From the NCBI GenBank assembly GCA_947085815.1, contig CAMTXU010000014.1, forward strand, positions 1 through 64,000: 64,000 nt of DNA. Reading direction: 5' to 3'. Shown here piece after piece: positions 8,918 through 16,668 of the stretch. The notes beneath the pieces are model-generated. The model did no database searches. It worked only from the letters and a program-made list of their open reading frames with translations, and was not told where the DNA came from. Within the stretch, counting starts at the first letter, position 1, and each line of letters starts with the position of its first letter. The position numbers and the translations under genes are program-made. This DNA comes from Fen-1258 sp947085815 (GTDB lineage Bacteria; Bacteroidota; Ignavibacteria; Ignavibacteriales; Melioribacteraceae).

Positions 8918-9002
8918 TTCTACGCCGGCATATGCTTCTTACTGTATTTTGTTTTTGCAAAGGATGATTATCACTCAATCCGAATAATTACCCGGCGTAG
9001 AA
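8918..9002. repeat. Short TIR element G, perfect 11-bp inverted ends
   Basis: TTCTACGCCGG (8918-8928) and CCGGCGTAGAA (8992-9002) are perfect inverted repeats 85 bp apart. With a 63-nt interior it is more likely a minimal mobile or palindromic repeat than a terminator. It abuts element B copy 1. Confidence 0.5.
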
Positions 9003-9012
9003 CTAAACTCTA

Positions 9013-9181
9013 TTAAGGGGACTTCTAAAAACAACAAAAATGATCAGCGGAAATCTGCTTAACCTGCCCGTCCGGTTTATCTGCCGCAGGCATGGCTGGC
9101 GGGTCTGCGTTTTTCAGTGTTCTATAAAATAAAAAAATAGTTTTGCCATAGGCATCACCATGTGATTAGAAGCCTCCTTAA
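9013..9181. repeat. MITE-like element B, copy 1
   Basis: The 169-bp unit has ends TTAAGGGGACTTCTAA and TTAGAAGCCTCCTTAA, inverted repeats matching 14 of 16. The whole unit recurs at about 31309-31476 with roughly 90 percent identity by eye, including the interior AACAACAAAAATGATC, the TCCGGTTTATCTGCCGCAGG palindromic core and ATAGGCATCACCATGT. No coding capacity. Confidence 0.8.
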
Positions 9182-9203
9182 GATTGTGGGAATAGATTCT
9201 TTA

Positions 9204-9494
9204 TTAATGTTTAGCTACCCGCGCACGATGAATAGTGATTGTTTTCCAAACATCGCCGAGGAGATAGGCTTCATGTTTTAGCCACTGCTCTTGTAATTCT
9301 TCGCGGGAGGGATAATCACACACAATCATTGAACCGATCATTTTTTCGTTATCGTCAAGTATCGCGGATGCGTAGAGCCACTTACCGGTGTCAAACATTT
9401 CTTGTGCATATTTCAAATGATTTTCACGAACAGCCATTCTTCTTTCCAACGCTTTATCGTCTGTGCCGTCGTATCCTAAAACTATGAACTGCAT
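9204..9494 (-). CDS. YciI family protein
   Basis: This 96-residue protein fits the YCII fold, a ferredoxin-like alpha/beta barrel with strand FIVLGYDG, the conserved R-x-x-H pair (MAVRENHLKYAQEM), GKWLYASAIL, and D-YPSREELQEQW. YciI-type proteins are thought to be small hydrolases or dehalogenase-like enzymes; the role is unknown. It is the last of three minus-strand genes with the aldo-keto reductase and cupin. Confidence 0.85.
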   Translation of the reverse strand: MQFIVLGYDGTDDKALERRMAVRENHLKYAQEMFDTGKWLYASAILDDNEKMIGSMIVCDYPSREELQEQWLKHEAYLLGDVWKTITIHRARVAKH

Positions 9495-9526
9495 ATTTGT
9501 TCTCCGTTACAAGACTATATTGATTA

Positions 9527-10495
9527 TTATCCGTTAACTAATTTCATCCCCGATTCGCTTTTTCTTTTTCCCTTAATTTGTTTTGCTAAAATATTAATTC
9601 GATCTAATTCATCCATGCTGAGTTTTATTTCAACCGACTGAATATTTTCAATCAAATATTTTCTTCTCTTTGTTCCAGGAATTGGAAAGATATCTTCTCC
9701 CTGTTCAAACAACCACGCAAGGGTAAGCTGACTGGTACTACATTTTTTCTCGTCAGCAATTTCTTCAAGCACTTTAACAATTTTTAAGTTGGCTTTAAAA
9801 TTCTCTTCTTCAAACAATGGCACTTTTTTTCTGAAATCGTTTTGATCGAACATGTTTGTGTCTTTAACCTTTCCCGTTAAAAATCCGCGCCCTAAGGGAC
9901 TATATGGAACAAGTGCGATGTTAAGTTCCCGGCAGGTCGATAATATTTCTTCTTCAACATCCCGCACCCAAATAGAATATTCTGTTTGAAGGGCGGTAAT
10001 GGGATGAATTTTAGAAGCGCGTCTTAAACTTTCCGCGGAGGCTTCGGATAATCCAAGATATTTTACTTTCCCTTCTTTGACCAGATTTGCCATCGCATCA
10101 ACAGAATCTTCTATGGGAACTTCAGGATCGACTCGATGAAGATAATAAAGATCGATGCAATCAATTCCCAGTCTTTTAAGACTCGCATCGCACGCTTGTT
10201 TTGCATATTCAGGTCTGCCGCTTATACCGGTTTCATGCGGAAGGAAACCAAATTTTGTTGCTATGATTGCTTCATTTCTTCTCTCCTTCAAAGCTTTTCC
10301 AACTAATATTTCGTTGTGACCGTTTCCATAAACATCCGCCGTATCAAAAAAATTTACTCCCGCATCTAGCGCCGAATGTATTGTTGCAGTTGATTCATCA
10401 TCATTTGTGGGTCCGTACCATTCCGACATTCCCATACATCCCAATCCGAGGATTGAAGTGTTGAGATTACTACTCCCAAGTTTTCTTTTTATCAT
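9527..10495 (-). CDS. Aldo/keto reductase
   Basis: I start it at the ATG at 10495 (MIKRKLGSSNLNTSILGLG), where the family begins. A longer frame back to 10597 would add 34 Lys/Arg/Glu-rich residues translated from a purine-only spacer. The 322-residue protein has the (beta/alpha)8 AKR pattern: DTADVYGNGHNE with the catalytic Asp and Tyr, the Lys in IIATKFG, YYLHRVD with the catalytic His, and PIPGTKRRKYL for NADPH binding. It most resembles the AKR13-like group that reduces aldehydes and ketones in the cytosol. Confidence 0.88.
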   Translation of the reverse strand: MIKRKLGSSNLNTSILGLGCMGMSEWYGPTNDDESTATIHSALDAGVNFFDTADVYGNGHNEILVGKALKERRNEAIIATKFGFLPHETGISGRPEYAKQACDASLKRLGIDCIDLYYLHRVDPEVPIEDSVDAMANLVKEGKVKYLGLSEASAESLRRASKIHPITALQTEYSIWVRDVEEEILSTCRELNIALVPYSPLGRGFLTGKVKDTNMFDQNDFRKKVPLFEEENFKANLKIVKVLEEIADEKKCSTSQLTLAWLFEQGEDIFPIPGTKRRKYLIENIQSVEIKLSMDELDRINILAKQIKGKRKSESGMKLVNG

Positions 10496-10548
10496 TTTGT
10501 TTTTCCTTTTTTCTTCTTTGCTTTTTTTCTTCCTTTCTTCTTTCCTTC
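10496..10548 (-). promoter_or_regulatory. Purine-only leader between cupin and aldo-keto reductase
   Basis: On the minus strand the 53-bp spacer is almost entirely A and G (blocks such as GAAGGAAAGAAG and AAAAAAGGAAAAAC). It offers several overlapping weak ribosome-binding sites ahead of the ATG at 10495. It is likely a translated-operon spacer rather than a promoter. Confidence 0.4.
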
Positions 10549-10905
10549 TCATCCATTTACAATTTCTACAACATCCGTATTGTTTGGTACTATGCATAAA
10601 AATTCAAACGGCTCGTTTCCTAACGTAGTATATGAATGAGGGACACCTGCGGGTATGAAAACAACATCATCCTTTACTGCTACAAATTTGTGCTCTCCTA
10701 TTACCACTTCAGCCTTTCCACCTAAAACGAGTTGTTCATGCTCAACGGTGTTTGTATGCAAAGGCATTCCACCACCCTGAGCTATAGAAAATTTTCTCAT
10801 GGCAAAGTTTGGTCCTTCAGTTGGGCCTATTAATACCTGCCTGGTGGTTTTAGTTCCTGCTTTAACTTCTTCCACGGGAACGGTATCTAATTGTTTGATA
10901 TACAT
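10549..10905 (-). CDS. Single-domain cupin
   Basis: This 118-residue cupin has motif 1 GGGMPLHTNTVEHEQLVLGGKAEV, with metal-ligand His/His/Glu, and motif 2 DDVVFIPAGVPHSYTT with the fourth ligand His. Small cupins of this kind bind a divalent metal and act as isomerases, dioxygenases or sensors; the substrate cannot be told. First of the cupin-AKR-YciI run, suggesting a detoxification or carbonyl-stress group (inference). Confidence 0.85.
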   Translation of the reverse strand: MYIKQLDTVPVEEVKAGTKTTRQVLIGPTEGPNFAMRKFSIAQGGGMPLHTNTVEHEQLVLGGKAEVVIGEHKFVAVKDDVVFIPAGVPHSYTTLGNEPFEFLCIVPNNTDVVEIVNG

Positions 10906-11079
10906 TTTACGCTCTTGGGTAATTATTGGCTGCTCTATGAATACTTTTCCAAACTTGCTTTATTCCTCATTATAATTTAATGAAATGCTTTATTAGATTT
11001 TAACCCAGAATAAGTTTTTGTAATTTTCTGCAGGCTCTTTCTAATCCGGTGATTATTAAACCTTTTACTTGGACTGAGT

Positions 11080-12714
11080 ATGAAATTCATAAAACCGTTT
11101 ATTGTTCTCCTTTTAGTTACCACTTTATTTTTATCTGCTTCAACAAAAGAGAAGATACTTACTGTGGCTGAAAAATCCAATTTCGAATCAACTTCACGTT
11201 ACAATGAAGTAATGGATTTTTTCAAGCAATTAAAAATGATCTATCCAAACATAAAGATAGAGTCGATAGCCAAAAGTATTGAGGGGCGAGATATTCCCCT
11301 AATTATAATGGGCAAACCGTTAGTTAAGTTATCTAAAGATTTAAAAAAGGATAAAAGACTTGTAGTTTATATTCAGTCCAACATACATGCCGGAGAAGTT
11401 GAAGGGAAAGAAGCGGTTCAAATGTTAGCCAGGGATATTCTACTTAAAGAGACTCCCAATTATTTGAAAGATGTTATAATCCTCATCTGCCCGATCTTCA
11501 ACTCGGACGGCAACGAACAGATCAGCAAACTGAATAGAACAAATCAGAACGGACCGGTTAACGGAGTAGGGGTTCGATATAACGGACAAATGCTTGATCT
11601 GAACCGCGATGCAATGAAGGTTGAAACTCCCGAAGTCCGCGGTATGATAACAAATGTTTTGAATAAGTGGGATCCTGCTATAATGCTAGACCTCCACACA
11701 ACAAACGGATCATATCATACAGAACCGTTAACATACACTTGGATGATGAACGGCAACACAGATCGGAATCTTGTTAACTATATGCGCGATAAAATGATGC
11801 CGATGGTTAAAACAACTTTGGCGGAAAAATATAGCACACCAAATATTTTTTACGGAGAGTTTAGAGATATGAGCGATCCAAGCAAGGGATGGGATTCATA
11901 CGCTTTCGAGCCGCGCTATATTGTCAATTACATTGGATTAAGAAACCGTCTATCTATACTAAATGAAAATTATGTTTATGCCGATTTCAAAACGCGTGTG
12001 CTCGGTTGTTACAGTTTACTGAAAGCGGTTTTAGATTACACCTCAGCAAATAAAGATGAAATCAAAAAAATGTTAAAGGATGCAGATGAGAGAATTATTG
12101 CCCGCGGAATGAATCCAACAGAGAAAGATTCTTTTGCTGTTGAGTTTGTAAACAAACCGACACCAGCACCCGAAGTTATCAGCGCTTATGAAATGGAATC
12201 TTATAAAGACGCAAACGGACGCGACAGATTAAAACCAACCGACAAAGTGAAAAAAGTTTCTGTCCCTTACTTTGCAGATTATTTTCCAAAACGAAGCGTG
12301 CAATTTCCCTACGCTTACATTATCTCCATTCCGGATGTACAAGTTATAAATCTTCTTAAGACTCACGGAATCAAAATTGAAAAACTTGAGAATACAGTAA
12401 CTCTTGATGTGCAGACGATTAGGACAAAAGAATTAAAACCCGCAGTGAGATTGAATCAAGGTCACTACAACAACTCGATTAAAGTTGAATACGTAAAAGA
12501 GAAAAAAGAATTTGCAGCGGGATGTTTAGTGGTTAGAACAGCTCAACCGCTTGCAAACGTTGCTGCTTATCTCCTTGAACCCGAAACTGATGACGGTTTG
12601 CTCTACTGGAATTTCTGGGATAAATATCTTGTGCCCCAATGGGGCGGAGCGTTTTTGCCTTTTCCGGTTTCTAAAGTTCTTAATGCCGTTGAAATTAAAT
12701 CAAAACCTTTTTGA
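11080..12714 (+). CDS. Secreted M14 family zinc carboxypeptidase
   Basis: A signal peptide (FIKPFIVLLLVTTLFLSAST) leads into an M14 peptidase domain. The zinc ligands are visible: H103 and E106 in NIHAGEVEGKEA and H206 in MLDLHTTNGS. The C-terminal third (about 360-544) is an accessory domain with no motif I recognise. It would hydrolyse peptides or peptidoglycan stems outside the cytoplasm. It is divergent from the cupin gene across a 174-bp gap that should hold both promoters. Confidence 0.88.
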   Translation: MKFIKPFIVLLLVTTLFLSASTKEKILTVAEKSNFESTSRYNEVMDFFKQLKMIYPNIKIESIAKSIEGRDIPLIIMGKPLVKLSKDLKKDKRLVVYIQSNIHAGEVEGKEAVQMLARDILLKETPNYLKDVIILICPIFNSDGNEQISKLNRTNQNGPVNGVGVRYNGQMLDLNRDAMKVETPEVRGMITNVLNKWDPAIMLDLHTTNGSYHTEPLTYTWMMNGNTDRNLVNYMRDKMMPMVKTTLAEKYSTPNIFYGEFRDMSDPSKGWDSYAFEPRYIVNYIGLRNRLSILNENYVYADFKTRVLGCYSLLKAVLDYTSANKDEIKKMLKDADERIIARGMNPTEKDSFAVEFVNKPTPAPEVISAYEMESYKDANGRDRLKPTDKVKKVSVPYFADYFPKRSVQFPYAYIISIPDVQVINLLKTHGIKIEKLENTVTLDVQTIRTKELKPAVRLNQGHYNNSIKVEYVKEKKEFAAGCLVVRTAQPLANVAAYLLEPETDDGLLYWNFWDKYLVPQWGGAFLPFPVSKVLNAVEIKSKPF

Positions 12715-12797
12715 ATAGAAGGAGATGGTAGAAGTTAAGATTTACTATTTCTTTTCTTCGTCCGATTAATCAAAAATTATTTGGAGTAGTCATCGCA

Positions 12798-14909
12798 ATG
12801 AAAAGAGTCATGTTTATAATAATAGTAATATTGATAAGCCTAACGACCTCCGCTCAAACCATAAAATCACCGGGCGGAAATTTAACTCTTTACTTTTCGA
12901 TTAATCCCGAGGGTATTCCAACTTATCAACTTTCATACGGAAAACAATTCATAATAAATGAAAGTAAACTAGGCATCGAATTGAATGGTCAGCCTTCGTT
13001 CATTAAGAATTTTTCTGTCGTTAAAATTGATTCCTTTATTGTTGATGAGTTATGGAATCCGGTGTGGGGCGAGGTAAAAACAATTCGCAATAATTACAGA
13101 GAACTTGCCGTTACACTTCAGCAGATAAATGTAAATAACAGAGTGCTCGTTTTACGCTTTCGATTGTTCGACGACGGGCTTGGTTTCCGTTACGAGTTTC
13201 CATTACAGGATAATCTGAATTACTTTACTGTGATTAATGAATTAACTCAATTCAACCTCGCCAAAGATCACTCAGCCTTTTGGATTCCAGGAGATTATGA
13301 TTCGAATGAATACTACTATACAAAAACACGTTTAAGCGGCATTGACGCAACTCTTGGAAAAAATGTAAATGAGATTGCCGTTAAGACCATAATCGGCAAA
13401 AATTATATACAAACACCGTTAATGATGAAATCCGATGATGGATTATATATCAACATTTTTGAAGCCGCCTTGATTAATTATCCCGCCATGCACATCGAAG
13501 TTGATCAATCAAAGTTTATTCTAACTTCACATCTTGTCCCCGATGCTGTTGGTAATAAAGCGTATCTGCAGACCCCGTGCAATACACCGTGGCGCACAAT
13601 TATTCTTAGCAATAAAGCGGTGGATATTCCGGCATCGAAATTAATTTTGAACCTAAACGAGCCATCAAAAATTGAAGACGTGGGTTGGATAAAACCGATG
13701 AAGTATATCGGCATCTGGTGGGAAATGCATGTTGGTAAATCAACATGGAATTATGCCGATGTAAACAACGTAAATTTATTGTTAACCGATTGGAATACTT
13801 TGAAGCCCAGCGAAAAACATGGCGCTACAACAAAAAACACAAAACGATATATTGATTTTGCAGCCGAACATGGATTTGACGGTGTGTTAATAGAGGGCTG
13901 GAATGTTGGCTGGGAAGATTGGTTTGGAAAATGGAAGGAAAATGTTTTTGATTTTATTACTCCATACCCCGATTTCAATATAGCCGGGCTTTCAAAATAT
14001 GCTTCGGAGAAGCATGTTAAACTCATCATGCATCATGAAACTTCTGCATCTGTAACAAACTATGAACGCAGGATGGATGAGGCATACACATTGATGAAAA
14101 AATACGGCTATCCAGCTGTAAAAACCGGTTACGTTGGAAGAATAATTCCGCGAGGTGAATTTCATGACGGACAATGGATGGTTAATCATTACGTTCGTGT
14201 TGCGCAAAAACTTGCAGAGAACAAATTGATGTTGAATGCTCATGAACCGGTTAGACCAACCGGGTTGCATCGTACATATCCCAACTGGCTTGCTTGCGAA
14301 GCTGCGCGCGGAAACGAATTCAATGCGTGGAGTATTGGTAATCCACCGGAACATGAAACCATTCTTCCATTTACCCGATTGTTGGGAGGACCAATGGATT
14401 ACACTCCGGGAATTTTTCAGATCAAAATGAATTATTACGATCCAAACAAAAAGGAACAAGTTCATACCACACTGGCGAAACAGCTTGCTCTTTATTTAAC
14501 AATGTATTCACCGCTTCAAATGGCGGCTGATCTCCCGGAGAATTATGAAAAATATCTTGACGCATTTCAATTTATAAAAGATGTTGCTGTTGATTGGGAT
14601 GATTCAAAATATCTTGAAGCTGAGCCGGGTGATTACATAACAGTTGCAAGAAAAGCTAAAGGGAAAAATGATTGGTTCGTTGGCGCCATAACAGATGAAA
14701 ATTCCCGCATGGCAAATATCAATCTTTCGTTTTTAGATAAAAACAAAAAATACACCGCAACAATTTATGCCGATGACGATAATGCTCACAGGGAAAAGAA
14801 TCCAATGGCTTATAAAATATACTCAAAGCAAGTTACTTCAAAAGACGTTTTAAAAATTAAACTTGCAGAGGGGGGTGGATGCGCGGTGAGCATTAAACCT
14901 TCTTTATAA
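12798..14909 (+). CDS. GH97 glycoside hydrolase, inverting SusB-like
   Basis: A signal peptide (KRVMFIIIVILISLTTSAQ) is followed by the GH97 N-terminal beta-sandwich, the (beta/alpha)8 barrel (from about 290) and a C-terminal beta domain, 703 aa in all. The barrel has E414 in MHHETS, E483 in NAHEPVRPTG and E507 in RGNEFNAW. Their spacing (69 and 24 residues) equals that of SusB E439/E508/E532, so this looks like the inverting alpha-glucosidase type. Likely periplasmic maltooligosaccharide hydrolysis. No SusC/D pair is nearby, so it is not in a polysaccharide utilisation locus. Confidence 0.92.
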   Translation: MKRVMFIIIVILISLTTSAQTIKSPGGNLTLYFSINPEGIPTYQLSYGKQFIINESKLGIELNGQPSFIKNFSVVKIDSFIVDELWNPVWGEVKTIRNNYRELAVTLQQINVNNRVLVLRFRLFDDGLGFRYEFPLQDNLNYFTVINELTQFNLAKDHSAFWIPGDYDSNEYYYTKTRLSGIDATLGKNVNEIAVKTIIGKNYIQTPLMMKSDDGLYINIFEAALINYPAMHIEVDQSKFILTSHLVPDAVGNKAYLQTPCNTPWRTIILSNKAVDIPASKLILNLNEPSKIEDVGWIKPMKYIGIWWEMHVGKSTWNYADVNNVNLLLTDWNTLKPSEKHGATTKNTKRYIDFAAEHGFDGVLIEGWNVGWEDWFGKWKENVFDFITPYPDFNIAGLSKYASEKHVKLIMHHETSASVTNYERRMDEAYTLMKKYGYPAVKTGYVGRIIPRGEFHDGQWMVNHYVRVAQKLAENKLMLNAHEPVRPTGLHRTYPNWLACEAARGNEFNAWSIGNPPEHETILPFTRLLGGPMDYTPGIFQIKMNYYDPNKKEQVHTTLAKQLALYLTMYSPLQMAADLPENYEKYLDAFQFIKDVAVDWDDSKYLEAEPGDYITVARKAKGKNDWFVGAITDENSRMANINLSFLDKNKKYTATIYADDDNAHREKNPMAYKIYSKQVTSKDVLKIKLAEGGGCAVSIKPSL

Positions 14910-15025
14910 TCAACAGTTGAATCTTGGCTTTTGCATGAAATAAAAGAAACAGCAATCGTGAAAAGGAGTAGATAGAAAAACCGTTTCGTGTAAGTGTGAT
15001 TAATGTTTTTCATCAGAAACTTCAT
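14910..15025 (-). pseudogene. Possible lipoprotein signal-peptide remnant
   Basis: On the minus strand an ATG at 15025 or 15013 reads MKNINHTYTKRFFYLLLFTI followed by AVSFISCKSQ, a textbook lipoprotein signal with a lipobox Cys. About 39 codons fit exactly in the space not covered by the GH97 gene, after which the frame only continues (to 14810) antisense to GH97. It may be the 5' stub of a lost lipoprotein gene or a chance reading. Confidence 0.3.
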
Positions 15026-15786
15026 TTTTTAATTTGTTTTCCCGCAAGCCATTCATATAAACCATTGGGCAAGCAACCAACAAGACGGGTTAATAGAACC
15101 ATCGGCAATGGAAATTGAATAATGTTTTTCCCTTTTTTAATTCCATCAATAATAATTTGCGCGGCTTTTTCGGGTTCCATGAGCATCGGCATCTTAAATC
15201 TGTTTTTGTCTGTCATTGGCGTTCTAACAAATCCCGGTCTTACCGTAACAACTTTTACGCCTTTGTGTTTTAATTCTATCCGAAGACCTTCGAGATAAAT
15301 TGATGCGGCTGCTTTGCTTGCGCAATAAAATCCGCTGCCAGAGTAGCCTCTGTTATCTGCAAGACTTGATATTCCAACAATTATTCCCCTCTTTTTCTCA
15401 ACAAACTTGGGAAGAAGCTGCTCAACCCAATATACAATGCCAAAAATGTTAGCGCCGAATGTATCCTCAGCAAACCTAGAGTTATAATTTTCAACAGTGA
15501 CTTCATGACCATAGCCTGCGTTTAGTATTGCAATATCAACACCGCCGAATTTTTCTTTTATCAGTCCATACGCATAAGCAACATCCTCTTTCTTGCTAAC
15601 ATCACATTTCAGAATAAGTGATTGGTTATTAGTTATTAGTGATTGTGCGACATATTCTTCAATCAATTCTGATCTTCTGGCAACGAGTATAAGTTTGCAA
15701 TTTTCTTTTGACAGTTGAACTACCAATGCTTTGCCTATGCCTGAAGAAGCGCCTGTTACCAAAATAACTTTGTCATTCAGTTTCAA
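15022..15786 (-). CDS. Short-chain dehydrogenase/reductase (SDR)
   Basis: This 254-residue classical SDR has TGASSGIG at residues 11-18 for NAD(P), NAG in ILNAGYG, the catalytic Ser in GISSLAD, and YCASK with catalytic Tyr and Lys. The C-terminal GFVRTPMTDKNRF and hydrophobic LVGCLPNGLYEWLAG resemble DltE/SadH-like members that may associate with membranes. Residues around 48-60 (QSLITNNQSLIL) are an odd insertion encoded by a TTATTAGTGATTG-type short repeat near 15620-15650. Substrate unknown. Confidence 0.87.
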   Translation of the reverse strand: MKLNDKVILVTGASSGIGKALVVQLSKENCKLILVARRSELIEEYVAQSLITNNQSLILKCDVSKKEDVAYAYGLIKEKFGGVDIAILNAGYGHEVTVENYNSRFAEDTFGANIFGIVYWVEQLLPKFVEKKRGIIVGISSLADNRGYSGSGFYCASKAAASIYLEGLRIELKHKGVKVVTVRPGFVRTPMTDKNRFKMPMLMEPEKAAQIIIDGIKKGKNIIQFPLPMVLLTRLVGCLPNGLYEWLAGKQIKK

Positions 15787-16098
15787 ATCATCCGCCTTTT
15801 TAATGGCAATTTACAATTTAATTCTACACTTTCAATCTGCATGGCTAGCGTGTTGCACAACCAAAACATTGTCATTTCGAATCCGATTTATTGAGTGAGA
15901 AATCTTTCTTGTTATGTAAATTAAGACCTCTCGCTTCGTTCGAGGTGACACCAATGCGTTCTGCAACACGCTCAGCAGACAGGTTCTTAATTATCAATTA
16001 GGGGAAGCCTGTTTTTTTTGATATGGCAAAATTTGTATCTTTTCACAAAAATTTTATACCATTAAGTGGTTGTTCTATTTTTCCGGCTTTGAGAAAAT
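15787..16098. other. Divergent intergenic region with element E
   Basis: This 312-bp gap separates the minus-strand SDR from the plus-strand DUF3109/rpoN operon. It should hold both promoters. Its middle is the inverted-repeat element at 15847-15972; the right 120 bp (rich in TTTT and AAATTT) precedes DUF3109. Confidence 0.5.
15847..15972. repeat. MITE-like element E, 15-bp TIRs
   Basis: AGCGTGTTGCACAAC (15847-15861) and GTTCTGCAACACGCT (15958-15972) are inverted repeats with one mismatch, 126 bp apart. The interior contains GTCATTTCGAATCC and CTCTCGCTTCGTTCGAGGTGAC, words related to the TCATTTCGAGCGAAG-type repeat near 20955. No ORF. Confidence 0.6.
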
Positions 16099-16662
16099 AT
16101 GGATCCTGAATTTATTGAGGTAGAGGGTGTGTTTGTTAATAAGGAAATCGTCGTTACTAATTTCACTTGCGATCTTTCAAAATGCAAAGGTGCATGTTGC
16201 ACAATGGAGAGTGAGTTCGGCGCCCCCATAACTGAAAGCGAGATCGAAGAAATAAGCAAGGTTCTTCCGATCATAATGGAATATTTACCTAAGGAGCACT
16301 TCGATATAATTGAGAAATTCGGATTTTGGATTAACAAGCAAAACGAGCTTATGACCAGAAGTTTAAACAACAAAGCTTGCGTTTTTGTAACTTGGGAGGG
16401 CGATATTGCTAAATGTGGTATTGAGAAGGCATATCGCGATGGAAAAATTGATTTCATCAAACCTGTATCGTGTCATCTGTTTCCTATTCGTATTTCTAAT
16501 TTTGGCGGTGATGTTTTAAGATTCGAAAAATATTCTGAGTGCGCACCTGCGCTTGAAAAAGGAAACAATACCCAGGTGAAAATTTTAGATTTCTGTTCCG
16601 ATGCTCTCGAGCGCAAATACGGTACAGAGTGGTTTAGTAAAACAAAAAAGGTCGGTCAGTAA
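16099..16662 (+). CDS. DUF3109 cysteine-rich protein
   Basis: This 187-residue protein has the DUF3109 N-terminal pattern FTCDLSKCKGACC and further conserved Cys in NKACVFV, AKCGIEKAY, VSCHLFPIR, SECAPAL and DFCSDAL. The arrangement recalls YkgJ-type zinc or Fe-S binding proteins. Function unknown. It lies 6 bp upstream of rpoN in an apparent operon. Confidence 0.85.
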   Translation: MDPEFIEVEGVFVNKEIVVTNFTCDLSKCKGACCTMESEFGAPITESEIEEISKVLPIIMEYLPKEHFDIIEKFGFWINKQNELMTRSLNNKACVFVTWEGDIAKCGIEKAYRDGKIDFIKPVSCHLFPIRISNFGGDVLRFEKYSECAPALEKGNNTQVKILDFCSDALERKYGTEWFSKTKKVGQ

Positions 16663-16668
16663 TTAATT

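Larger units (their letters stand above)
8861..9203. other. Intergenic region with two short inverted-repeat elements
   Basis: This 343-bp gap holds element G (8918-9002) and copy 1 of element B (9013-9181) almost end to end. No gene is visible. The first 57 bp next to the DUF2891 start probably contain its leader, including a CCTCCT complement of a Shine-Dalgarno site near 8864. Confidence 0.6.

Noticed and set aside
13992..14465. 157-codon minus-strand frame inside GH97
   Set aside because: Antisense to a clearly real GH97 gene with conserved catalytic residues; composition is that of a shadow frame.
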